Below are positions 1 through 6,400 of a stretch of DNA of 17,956 nt, in pieces. Source of the stretch: JBELHJ01 sp042091495 (GTDB lineage Bacteria; Bacteroidota; Bacteroidia; Flavobacteriales; Flavobacteriaceae); NCBI GenBank assembly GCA_042091495.1, contig JBELHJ010000047.1:1-17956 (forward strand), given 5' to 3'. The notes under the pieces are model-generated. The model was not told the origin of the DNA and did not search any database. It worked only from the letters and a program-made list of their open reading frames with translations. The position numbers and the translations under genes are program-made. Each line of letters starts with the position of its first letter. Positions within the stretch are counted from its first letter, which is position 1.

Positions 1-50
1 AGGACCCTCTCCTTAAAAGGGAGATGCTCTACCAACTGAGCTACCAGGTC
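1..50 (-). tRNA. tRNA-Lys (anticodon TTT), 5' part only
   Basis: Read on the minus strand from base 50, the sequence gives a 7-base acceptor strand, TA at positions 8-9, a D arm with the GCTC/GAGC stem and AGTTGGTA loop, and an anticodon arm TCTCC-CTTTTAA-GGAGA with a perfect 5-bp stem. The loop places TTT as anticodon, which decodes AAA/AAG lysine codons. The variable loop begins at GGGTCCT and the T arm and 3' acceptor strand lie beyond the left edge of the window. A good promoter lies just upstream. Other tRNA genes may follow in the same transcript outside the window. Confidence 0.93.
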
Positions 51-77
51 AATTACATTATTTCCTTAACGCGGGTG

Positions 78-107
78 CAAAGATATAATGTTTAATTAAA
101 AAAACAA
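78..107 (-). promoter_or_regulatory. Bacteroidota-type promoter of the tRNA-Lys gene
   Basis: On the minus strand TTG (107-105) is followed after 19 bases by TATCTTTG (85-78), an exact match to the -33/-7 pattern TTG...TAnnTTTG of the primary sigma factor in Bacteroidota. The tRNA 5' end is 28 bases downstream of the -7 element, leaving a short leader for RNase P to remove. I infer function from the match and position. Confidence 0.72.
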
Positions 108-179
108 TGCTAATTCTCCTTATTTTTTTGTTTTTTTGATCAAGTAAATAACATGTAATAAAAAATATTTATTAAGCAT

Positions 180-713
180 ATGATTTTGTTTTTGTTAGGT
201 TATATGGGATGTGGAAAATCAACTTATGGTAAGTTATTATCCAATAAAATTGAAAATAATTTTATTGATTTAGATAGCTATATAGTGAAGCGTGAAGACA
301 TGAGTATTTCGGAAATTTTCGCTTCAAAAGGGGAGCTTTATTTTAGAAAAGTTGAACATTTATATTTAAAGGAATTATTAAATATTCAAAGTGATGTTAT
401 CATTGCATTAGGAGGGGGTACGCCTTGTTATGCAAATAATATGGAACTTATATCTCAATCTGATAATTCAACATCAATATTTTTAGACACAAATCTAGAT
501 GTACTTACTGAACGCCTATTCTATCAAAAAGAAAATAGACCTTTAATAAAAAAAATTAAATCTAAAGAAAATCTCAAGACTTTTATTGCTAAGCATTTAT
601 TTGAAAGACGTGATTTTTATAATAAATCAGAATATATTTTGAAACTAGTTGATGAGGATACAGATTTTGTTGTTGACCAATTACTGGATATCTATGATAA
701 GGTAACTTCGTAA
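180..713 (+). CDS. aroK: shikimate kinase
   Basis: Phosphorylates the 3-hydroxyl of shikimate with ATP, the fifth step of the shikimate pathway to chorismate and the aromatic amino acids; cytoplasmic. The 177-residue length fits the AroK/AroL family. Visible landmarks are the P-loop GYMGCGKST at residues 7-15, the shikimate-binding aspartate in DLDSY near residue 33, the arginine in YFRKVE near 55, the glycine-rich GGGTPC near residue 80 and the LID arginine in the RPLI segment near 120. The ATG at 180 begins directly with the first beta strand and needs no adjustment. I see no clear TAnnTTTG promoter in the 129 bases shared with the divergent tRNA gene. Its 3' end overlaps the 3' end of the opposing phosphoribosyltransferase gene by 22 bp. 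Start and product are both secure. Confidence 0.95.
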   Translation: MILFLLGYMGCGKSTYGKLLSNKIENNFIDLDSYIVKREDMSISEIFASKGELYFRKVEHLYLKELLNIQSDVIIALGGGTPCYANNMELISQSDNSTSIFLDTNLDVLTERLFYQKENRPLIKKIKSKENLKTFIAKHLFERRDFYNKSEYILKLVDEDTDFVVDQLLDIYDKVTS

Positions 714-1189
714 TTGTTTTTCTTTAATGATACAGTTACATGTTCATTTAATGAAGTTGATAATGAGATGCCTTTAAAATCAGCTTTAACAGGATATTTT
801 TTATGATTTCTATTAACTAACACTACAGTTTTAAAGCGCTTTAATGGCACACTTAAAAAATGTTTTACACCATAAATTAAAGTAGCTCCAGAATTCAATA
901 CATCATCAATTAATATAATTGATTTGTTCTTATAGTTTGAAACATCCAAAGAGGTTTTAATTTCCTCTAAAGGATTTAACTTGTCTATAATAACTTTACA
1001 TATGATAACATCTAGTTCACTAATTTCTTCAAGTTTTTCTTTTAATAAACCACCCAATATGAAACCGTTTTTGTCTATTCCCGCAAGAACAACTTGTTCT
1101 TCATTAATATTAGCTTCATATATTTGATGTGCTATTCTGTTCAACTTATGATTAATTTCTTGATGATTTAAAATAATGTTTGGACTCAT
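692..1189 (-). CDS. PyrR-like phosphoribosyltransferase
   Basis: Type I phosphoribosyltransferase fold of 165 residues. The PRPP-binding signature is clear as ILIDDVLNSGAT near residues 92-103. Toward the C-terminus the segment NRNHKKYPVKADF followed by LSTSLNEHV resembles the DRGHRELPI...TSRSE region of PyrR, the uracil phosphoribosyltransferase and pyr-operon regulator. That likeness is to the family only: no pyr genes lie nearby, and whether it binds RNA, makes UMP or uses another base cannot be read from the sequence. It follows hslR by 44 bases on the same strand and is probably co-transcribed with it, since I find no TAnnTTTG element in that gap. Its end runs 22 bp into aroK from the opposite side. 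A hypoxanthine-type enzyme is the main alternative but fits less well. Confidence 0.85.
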   Translation of the reverse strand: MSPNIILNHQEINHKLNRIAHQIYEANINEEQVVLAGIDKNGFILGGLLKEKLEEISELDVIICKVIIDKLNPLEEIKTSLDVSNYKNKSIILIDDVLNSGATLIYGVKHFLSVPLKRFKTVVLVNRNHKKYPVKADFKGISLSTSLNEHVTVSLKKNNYEVTLS

Positions 1190-1233
1190 AAATGTTCAAT
1201 TATCTTTTAATATAATATTGTTTTTAATAGTAT

Positions 1234-1260
1234 TTAATGATCACTATTATTATCATTAAA
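1234..1260 (-). repeat. inverted repeat covering the hslR stop codon
   Basis: On the minus strand TTTAATGAT is followed by a 10-base loop and then ATCATTAA(A), the last base pairing at 1233, giving nine perfect pairs that include the final codons and the TAA of hslR. No run of T follows, so it is not a standard intrinsic terminator. It could stabilise or process the message before the downstream phosphoribosyltransferase gene, or be a by-product of AT-rich codons. Confidence 0.5.
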
Positions 1261-1611
1261 ACCTTCTATGTCACGCCTATCTTTTTTGGTAGGTCTTCCC
1301 GTTCCTTTTTTTCGGTAATAATCTTTGGAATATTTCAAAAGTTCAAGGGCTTCAAAAGCTTCCTTCGGTGTAGTGTCTTTTCTGTGAATGTCAAGTAATT
1401 TTGCACCAATTCTATTCTTAGGGATTGCAATAATTTCAAAGGTGTAATTCATTTGGTTTTTTCGCAATTCAATACAATCCGAATTAAAAACTTCTTTGCT
1501 CGGTTTAACCAGATTTCCATTGACTTTGACTTGGTTTTTTTTGCAAGCTTCCGAAGCAATATTTCTTGTTTTGAAATAACGAAATGCCCATAGCAATTTA
1601 TCAATCCGCAT
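1234..1611 (-). CDS. hslR: S4-domain RNA-binding protein, Hsp15 family
   Basis: A 125-residue basic protein whose first 60 residues form an S4 RNA-binding domain (MRIDKLLWAFRYFKTRN, then KKNQVKVNGNLVKPS). This is the Hsp15 (HslR) arrangement; the E. coli protein binds 50S subunits carrying stalled nascent chains with peptidyl-tRNA and assists ribosome-associated quality control. The C-terminal tail is rich in lysine and arginine (RKKGTGRPTKKDRRD) and should contact rRNA. The ATG at 1611 begins exactly at the S4 domain. The gene is divergent from the FKBP lipoprotein gene with its own promoter, and leads the phosphoribosyltransferase gene. A perfect inverted repeat covers its last codons and stop. 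The ribosomal role is known for the family and inferred here. Confidence 0.88.
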   Translation of the reverse strand: MRIDKLLWAFRYFKTRNIASEACKKNQVKVNGNLVKPSKEVFNSDCIELRKNQMNYTFEIIAIPKNRIGAKLLDIHRKDTTPKEAFEALELLKYSKDYYRKKGTGRPTKKDRRDIEGFNDNNSDH

Positions 1612-1639
1612 TATAATAAAATCTCTAAGGTTAATAATA

Positions 1640-1670
1640 CAAAAGTAGAAGATTATTGTATCTTGCGCAC
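1640..1670 (-). promoter_or_regulatory. promoter of hslR (and probably the phosphoribosyltransferase gene)
   Basis: TACTTTTG on the minus strand at 1647-1640 matches TAnnTTTG exactly. Twenty bases upstream is GTG (1670-1668) in place of the preferred TTG. The predicted transcript would start near 1634, about 23 bases before the ATG. It overlaps the divergent promoter of the lipoprotein gene. Confidence 0.55.
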
Positions 1671-1694
1671 TTAAAATAATGTAAATTATATTTG
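1663..1694 (+). promoter_or_regulatory. promoter of the FKBP lipoprotein gene, nearly touching the start codon
   Basis: TTG at 1663-1665, a 21-base spacer and TATATTTG at 1687-1694 form a full Bacteroidota promoter. The ATG follows after only four bases (1699), so transcription should begin at or within a few bases of the start codon. It shares its region with the divergent hslR promoter. Confidence 0.65.
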
Positions 1695-1698
1695 TATA

Positions 1699-2649
1699 AT
1701 GAATAAATTAAAATTCTTTTTCAATTTATCTTTTGTTTTAGTTGTTATAATGAGTTGTAACAATGATGATGATAATTCTCCAACTATAGAAATTAGAGAT
1801 AGGGCAGAACAACAAATTGAAGACGAAGCACTTTGGCAAGAGTATTTTGCCACACATTATTATAACGAAAGCTTTTTTGATCAAGCCACAGATTTCAAGA
1901 TTTCTGATTTAATCATTTCTAAGTTAGGTGATAATGAAGTTGTACCTGAAGGACATATACTTTTAAAAAATAGTGCCAAATTGGATTCTATGTCTGTTAT
2001 TCATGAAGAAACAGATTATAAACTTTATATTTTGAGGCTTAATAATGGTGGGAAATCAACAACCACTAATTTTTCAGATCAAATTACATTAAACTACAGG
2101 GGTAATGTTCCAGATGTTTCTGAAGCTTTTGATAGCACATCTAATCCGGTAAGATTTGATTTGTTGAATCTTGTAGCAGGATGGAAGTTTGGGATTCCAG
2201 AATTTAGAGGAGCAGCTTCATTGAGTGAGAATACTGATGGAACAATAGCTTATTCAGATTATGGTTTTGGTGCGTTATTTATTCCATCTGGACTTGGATA
2301 TTTTAATCAGTCTCAAAGCGCTATTCCTTCATATTCCAATTTAATCTTTAAAATTGAACTTTTTAATGCTATTCCTATAGACCATGATAATGATAATGTT
2401 CCTACACATCTAGAAGATGGAAATTTTCATAAAGAAAGTGGATCATTTATCCCTGGAATTGGAGATTATAATCCATATAATAACGACACCGACAATGATA
2501 ATGTCCCTGATTTTTTAGATCAAGATGATGATGGTGACGGCGTTTTAACTCTGAATGAGGATATCAATGAAGACGGTGATCCTACAAATGATATTGGAAT
2601 CAATAATCTTCCTTTATTTTTAGATGATACACTCCCAGAGGATGATTAG
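1699..2649 (+). CDS. FKBP-type peptidyl-prolyl isomerase lipoprotein with calcium-binding C-terminal repeats
   Basis: Predicted lipoprotein of 316 residues. A signal peptide ends in the lipobox VIMSC, with the lipidated cysteine at about residue 20. The NNDDD after it is the kind of acidic stretch that in Bacteroidota can direct lipoproteins to the cell surface. Residues roughly 120-222 form an FKBP domain that keeps most pocket aromatics: Y in LNYRG, FD in AFDST, W in VAGWKFG and F in LIFKIELF. The last 90 residues carry aspartate-rich segments (DHDNDNVP, DTDNDNVPDFLDQDDDGDG) like thrombospondin type 3 calcium-binding repeats. The ATG at 1699 is needed for the signal peptide. It has its own promoter and a shared terminator. 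The likely role is prolyl isomerisation or chaperoning of envelope proteins; its substrates are unknown. Confidence 0.87.
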   Translation: MNKLKFFFNLSFVLVVIMSCNNDDDNSPTIEIRDRAEQQIEDEALWQEYFATHYYNESFFDQATDFKISDLIISKLGDNEVVPEGHILLKNSAKLDSMSVIHEETDYKLYILRLNNGGKSTTTNFSDQITLNYRGNVPDVSEAFDSTSNPVRFDLLNLVAGWKFGIPEFRGAASLSENTDGTIAYSDYGFGALFIPSGLGYFNQSQSAIPSYSNLIFKIELFNAIPIDHDNDNVPTHLEDGNFHKESGSFIPGIGDYNPYNNDTDNDNVPDFLDQDDDGDGVLTLNEDINEDGDPTNDIGINNLPLFLDDTLPEDD

Positions 2650-2656
2650 ACTTAAT

Positions 2657-2686
2657 AAAAAAAACCGCTTTTAAAGCGGTTTTTTT
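2657..2686. terminator. bidirectional intrinsic terminator
   Basis: CCGCTT-TTA-AAGCGG is flanked by a run of eight A on the left and seven T on the right, so it reads as a stem with a U tract in both directions. It sits between the convergent lipoprotein gene and the transketolase-barrel operon and can end both. For the minus-strand operon the stem begins inside the stop codon of the barrel gene. Confidence 0.9.
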
Positions 2687-3284
2687 ATTCGAATTTGTAG
2701 AACAAACTAAAAATAAGTTGCTCTGGCCTTGAGTCTACGTTAAAATTGCTTTGATCAATATTAAATATTTTAATCTCATTGTTAGTAAAACCTCTTTCAT
2801 ACCTGATATCAATACCTATTTTGCCTAGTTCAGCCCCAATTCCAAAATGGAGTCCCATAGAGATGTCATTTTGAATGTCCTCTGCTTTAATACCATCTAA
2901 TTTACTAGATAAAAGATATTGAAAAGATGGTCCTGCTAAAACATGAAGTGGCCCAACCATTTTTATACCTAATACAATAGGCAAGTCCAATTTTGACATT
3001 TCAAAATCACCTTTATTGTCATAGGAACTTTTAGTTTTCGTAAATACCAATTCAGGTTTGATAAACATAATAGGGAGATCTATTTTTCTTATAATTCCAA
3101 TGTGGTATCCCGCACTTTTATCTCCGCTACCGTGAATAATATTTTCTGCATTATCTGGGATTTCTTTGAGTTCCCCATTTGAATTGTAATTTATTCCAGC
3201 TTTAACACCCCACTGAGCGTAAGTATTGTGACTTAATATCAGAATTAAAAAGCTAAAGGATATTTTTATTATGTTAAGTTTCAT
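2685..3284 (-). CDS. outer-membrane beta-barrel protein (porin family)
   Basis: A 199-residue secreted protein. The first 23 residues are a Sec signal peptide ending at TYA-Q, and the mature part begins with WGVKAGINY, the usual opening strand of the Bacteroidota outer-membrane beta-barrel family (PF13568-like). Alternating hydrophobic strands with glycine turns follow, and the chain ends in FSLFYKFE, an aromatic-terminated last strand suited to the BAM complex. Eight strands are likely from the length. The gene is the third of the operon: its ATG lies two bases after the stop of the transketolase C subunit, so translation is probably coupled. What it transports or binds, and why it is tied to transketolase, cannot be inferred. 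Confidence 0.85.
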   Translation of the reverse strand: MKLNIIKISFSFLILILSHNTYAQWGVKAGINYNSNGELKEIPDNAENIIHGSGDKSAGYHIGIIRKIDLPIMFIKPELVFTKTKSSYDNKGDFEMSKLDLPIVLGIKMVGPLHVLAGPSFQYLLSSKLDGIKAEDIQNDISMGLHFGIGAELGKIGIDIRYERGFTNNEIKIFNIDQSNFNVDSRPEQLIFSLFYKFE

Positions 3285-3286
3285 AG

Positions 3287-4240
3287 TTATTTTCTGTTAA
3301 TTACTTTATTTACTGCTTTTACAATGGCTTCTTTGTTTAACCCATATTTATCCATGAGTTGCGCAGGTATACCTGATTCACCAAAAGTATCTTTAGTCGC
3401 AATAAATTCTTGAGGTACAGGATAGTTTAAACATAATGTTCTAGAAACACTTTCACCAAGACCTCCTAAAATATTGTGTTCCTCAGCGGTTACAACACAT
3501 CCCGTTTTAGCAGCAGATTTTAAAATAGCTTCTTCATCTAGAGGTTTAATGGTGTGTATGTTAATTACCTCAGCGGAAATATTAGATTCATTTAATATTT
3601 TAGCAGCTTCTAGTGCTTCCCATACTAGATGTCCAGTTGCTACTATTGTTACATCTGAACCTTCTATTAAGTGTATAGCCTTACCTATCTGAAAATTTCC
3701 ATTTTCTGCAGTAAAATTTGGCACACTAGGTCTACCAAATCTTAAGTATACTGGGCCATGATGTTCAGCAATTGCAATTGTAGCCGCTTTAGTCTGATTG
3801 TAATCACATGGATTTATAACAACCATACCTGGTAGCATTTTCATGAGTCCAATATCTTCAAGAATTTGGTGGGTAGCACCATCTTCTCCAAGAGTAAGAC
3901 CAGCATGAGATGCACAAATTTTCACGTTTTTATCTGAGTATGCAACACTTTGTCTAATCTGGTCATAAACTCTACCCGTAGAAAAGTTAGCAAATGTTCC
4001 CGTGAAAGGAATTTGACCACCAACAGTCATTCCAGCAGCAAGACCAATCATGTTGGCTTCTGCAATTCCAACTTGAAAGAAGCGTTCAGGATGATTGGCT
4101 TTAAAAGCGTCCATTTTAAGTGAACCGGTTAAATCGGCACATAACGCAACAACTTTTTCGTTTGTTTTCCCCAAGGTTTCAAGTCCTGCTCCAAATCCAG
4201 ATCTAGTATCTTTATTTCCTGTATTAGTATATGTTTTCAT
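3287..4240 (-). CDS. transketolase, C-terminal subunit
   Basis: The pyrimidine-binding and C-terminal half of a split transketolase (317 residues); with the N-terminal subunit it should form one thiamine-diphosphate enzyme of the non-oxidative pentose phosphate pathway, moving two-carbon ketol units between sugar phosphates. The TPP-activating glutamate is in GIAEANM near residue 80. SHAGLTLGEDGATHQ carries active-site histidines, and YLRFGRPS closes the pyrimidine domain. The remainder, from about residue 185 on, is the transketolase C domain (DVTIVATGHLVWEAL, AEEHNILGGLG). It begins 14 bases after the N-subunit gene and is followed by the barrel gene after two bases. A 1-deoxyxylulose-5-phosphate synthase is excluded because that enzyme is a single long chain. 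Confidence 0.93.
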   Translation of the reverse strand: MKTYTNTGNKDTRSGFGAGLETLGKTNEKVVALCADLTGSLKMDAFKANHPERFFQVGIAEANMIGLAAGMTVGGQIPFTGTFANFSTGRVYDQIRQSVAYSDKNVKICASHAGLTLGEDGATHQILEDIGLMKMLPGMVVINPCDYNQTKAATIAIAEHHGPVYLRFGRPSVPNFTAENGNFQIGKAIHLIEGSDVTIVATGHLVWEALEAAKILNESNISAEVINIHTIKPLDEEAILKSAAKTGCVVTAEEHNILGGLGESVSRTLCLNYPVPQEFIATKDTFGESGIPAQLMDKYGLNKEAIVKAVNKVINRK

Positions 4241-4254
4241 AATAGTTTTCTGAA

Positions 4255-5100
4255 TTAATAGTCACCTAAAGTTTCTTCATTTTGAGCTAAACCAGTAGCA
4301 AGCTGTTCATCATTGGGGGCTTTTCCATGCCAGGCATGAGTGTGCATCATAAAATCTACACCGTTACCCATTACTGTTTTTAGTAAAATACATATGGGCT
4401 GTTCATTTCTTGTCATTTTTTTAGCCTCATTTAACCCATCTGTAACAGACTTCATATCATTACCTTTTTCAACTTCCAACACAATCCAACCAAATGCCTC
4501 AAATTTAGCCTTCATATCACCCATTGCTAAAACGTCGTCTGTTGAACCATCTATTTGCTGGCCATTTAAATCTACTGTAGCTATTAAATTATCAACTTTA
4601 TTTGCAGAGGCATACATGATGGCTTCCCAATTCTGACCTTCTTGTAATTCACCATCACCCATTAAAGCATAAACCAAATGATTGTCGTTATTAAGCTTTT
4701 TGGTTAATGCAGCACCAATTGCTACAGAGAGTCCTTGTCCAAGAGATCCGGAAGCTACTCTTACTCCAGGAAGTCCTTCATGAGTTGTTGGGTGCCCTTG
4801 AAGTCTTGAGTTAATAAGTCTGAAAGTATTTAGTTCCTCAACTGGAAAATATCCAGATCTTGATAAAACACTATAAAAAACAGGAGAAATATGACCATTA
4901 GATAAAAAGAAGATATCTTCTTCAAAACCATTCATATCAAAACCGTCTTTACGATCCATAACTTCAAAAAATAAGGCTACAAAAAATTCTGCACATCCTA
5001 ACGATCCACCAGGATGGCCAGAATTAACCTTATGCACCATTCGTAATATATCTCTACGAACTTGCGTTGTAATTCGCTCTAATTGCTGTGTATTTGACAT
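4255..5100 (-). CDS. transketolase, N-terminal subunit
   Basis: The thiamine-diphosphate-binding half of a split transketolase (281 residues), first gene of the operon. SGHPGGSLG near residue 27 and HAWHGKAP near residue 257 carry catalytic histidines. The cofactor and magnesium motif appears as GDGELQEG followed by the asparagine of VDLNGQQ about 25 residues later, as in the GDG-N motif. GHPTTHEGLPGV and ASGSLGQGLSVAIG are also typical. Two-gene transketolases with this split occur in many Bacteroidota, archaea and some Firmicutes, resembling the alpha/beta layout of pyruvate dehydrogenase E1. The ATG at 5100 begins the usual N-terminal helix and lies about 18 bases from the predicted transcript start. 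Confidence 0.94.
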   Translation of the reverse strand: MSNTQQLERITTQVRRDILRMVHKVNSGHPGGSLGCAEFFVALFFEVMDRKDGFDMNGFEEDIFFLSNGHISPVFYSVLSRSGYFPVEELNTFRLINSRLQGHPTTHEGLPGVRVASGSLGQGLSVAIGAALTKKLNNDNHLVYALMGDGELQEGQNWEAIMYASANKVDNLIATVDLNGQQIDGSTDDVLAMGDMKAKFEAFGWIVLEVEKGNDMKSVTDGLNEAKKMTRNEQPICILLKTVMGNGVDFMMHTHAWHGKAPNDEQLATGLAQNEETLGDY

Positions 5101-5123
5101 TTGATGTTGTTAAATTATGAGGT

Positions 5124-5154
5124 CAAAAATAGGGGTTTTTGTCTGTGTACACAA
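5124..5154 (-). promoter_or_regulatory. promoter of the transketolase-barrel operon
   Basis: On the minus strand TTG (5154-5152), a 20-base spacer and TATTTTTG (5131-5124) match the Bacteroidota consensus fully. The ATG of the first gene lies 23 bases beyond the element. A perfect 10-bp palindrome, TGTGTACACA (5144-5153), overlaps the -33 end and could be an operator. Confidence 0.72.
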
Positions 5155-5211
5155 CATAGATTCAAGTTCTCTTATTAACATTTCTTTTCATTTTTAAACA
5201 ATTTTAAACCC

Positions 5212-5247
5212 TTTGCTAATCTCATGCTGTTTAGTTGGTTATATTTG
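5212..5247 (+). promoter_or_regulatory. promoter of the tgt operon
   Basis: TATATTTG at 5240-5247 matches the -7 element exactly. The nearest TTG (5213-5215, within TTTG) is 24 bases upstream, slightly longer than usual. The element overlaps codons of any tgt start upstream of 5268 and so supports that ATG, giving a leader of about 15 bases. Confidence 0.6.
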
Positions 5248-5267
5248 TCGCTAGATTAATTTTTATA

Positions 5268-6398
5268 ATGACATTTGATTTATTACATACAGACCCTTTA
5301 AGTCAAGCTAGAGCTGGTAAAATTTTTACTGATCATGGAGTAATTGAGACTCCAATATTTATGCCAGTTGGAACAGTTGCAAGTGTTAAAGGAGTTCATC
5401 AAAGAGAATTGAAACAAGATATAAATCCAGATATAATTTTAGGTAATACCTACCATTTATACTTACGACCCCAAACAGAAATACTTGAAAAAGCCGGAGG
5501 ATTACACAAATTTATGAATTGGGATAGAAATATTTTAACGGATTCAGGTGGTTATCAAGTATACTCTCTTTCTGGTAATAGAAAGATTAAAGAAGAAGGG
5601 GTTAAATTTAAATCACATATTGATGGTAGTTATCACACTTTTACACCTGAAAACGTAATGGAAATTCAAAGATCTATTGGTGCTGATATTATTATGGCTT
5701 TTGATGAATGCACACCTTATCCTTGTGATTATAATTATGCAAAACGTTCCATGCACATGACTCACAGATGGCTAGATAGATGTATTAAACACCTAAATAA
5801 AACGCCTCTTAAATATGATTATGGCCAAGAATTATTTCCTATAGTCCAAGGCAGTACATATAAAGATCTTCGAAAACAATCTGCAGAATTTATAGCTAGT
5901 AAAGATGCTTTTGGAAATGCTATTGGTGGATTGTCAGTAGGGGAGCCTGCAGAGGAAATGTATGCCATGACAGATGTTGTAACTGCAGTATTACCGAAAA
6001 GTAAACCGCGTTATCTCATGGGTGTTGGTACACCTATAAATATTTTAGAAAATATTGCGTTAGGAATAGATATGTTTGATTGTGTAATGCCAACACGTAA
6101 TGCAAGAAATGGGATGTTGTTTACTGCTCATGGAACAATTAATATAAAAAATCAAAAGTGGAAAGATGATTTTTCTCCAATTGATGAAATGGGGATTACT
6201 TTTGTGGATACAGAATATAGCAAAGCTTACCTTCGTCATTTGTTTTCAGTAAATGAACTTTTAGGTAAACAAATTGCTACTATACATAATTTGGGATTTT
6301 ATTTATGGTTAGTTAGAGAAGCAAGAAAACATATATTAGTTGGTGATTTTTATGATTGGAAGACAAAAATGGTTAACCAAATGAATAAGCGCTTATAA
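5268..6398 (+). CDS. tgt: tRNA-guanine transglycosylase (queuosine pathway), zinc-site variant
   Basis: Exchanges guanine-34 of tRNAs with GUN anticodons (Asp, Asn, His, Tyr) for preQ1, the key insertion step of queuosine synthesis. The protein has 376 residues. Visible landmarks are MPVGTVASVKGV near the start, the aspartate in TDSGGYQV near residue 92, DECTPYP, GGLSVGEP in the base pocket and the nucleophilic aspartate in FDCVMPTRNARNG near 271. The start is ATG 5268 (MTFDLLHTDP); a frame open from 5235 would use TTG and would overlap the promoter. Oddly, the CxCxxC zinc ligands expected between PIDE and YLRHL are absent (PIDEMG, then VDTEYSKAYLRHL), although the histidine of IHNLGFYL remains. 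It leads a tight operon with the LptF/G-like permease gene starting two bases later. Confidence 0.94.
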   Translation: MTFDLLHTDPLSQARAGKIFTDHGVIETPIFMPVGTVASVKGVHQRELKQDINPDIILGNTYHLYLRPQTEILEKAGGLHKFMNWDRNILTDSGGYQVYSLSGNRKIKEEGVKFKSHIDGSYHTFTPENVMEIQRSIGADIIMAFDECTPYPCDYNYAKRSMHMTHRWLDRCIKHLNKTPLKYDYGQELFPIVQGSTYKDLRKQSAEFIASKDAFGNAIGGLSVGEPAEEMYAMTDVVTAVLPKSKPRYLMGVGTPINILENIALGIDMFDCVMPTRNARNGMLFTAHGTINIKNQKWKDDFSPIDEMGITFVDTEYSKAYLRHLFSVNELLGKQIATIHNLGFYLWLVREARKHILVGDFYDWKTKMVNQMNKRL

Positions 6399-6400
6399 TT

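Noticed and set aside
3474..3692. Plus-strand open frame of 72 codons inside the transketolase C gene
   Set aside because: It lies wholly antisense to a clearly conserved coding region and its translation resembles no family; it is a shadow frame. The same holds for 4340-4636, 8942-9181, 13830-14045, 15114-15302 and 17663-17863.
5155..5239. PreQ1 riboswitch before tgt
   Set aside because: The sequence is AT-rich without the expected hairpin and A-rich pseudoknot tail, and the predicted leader after the promoter is only about 15 bases.
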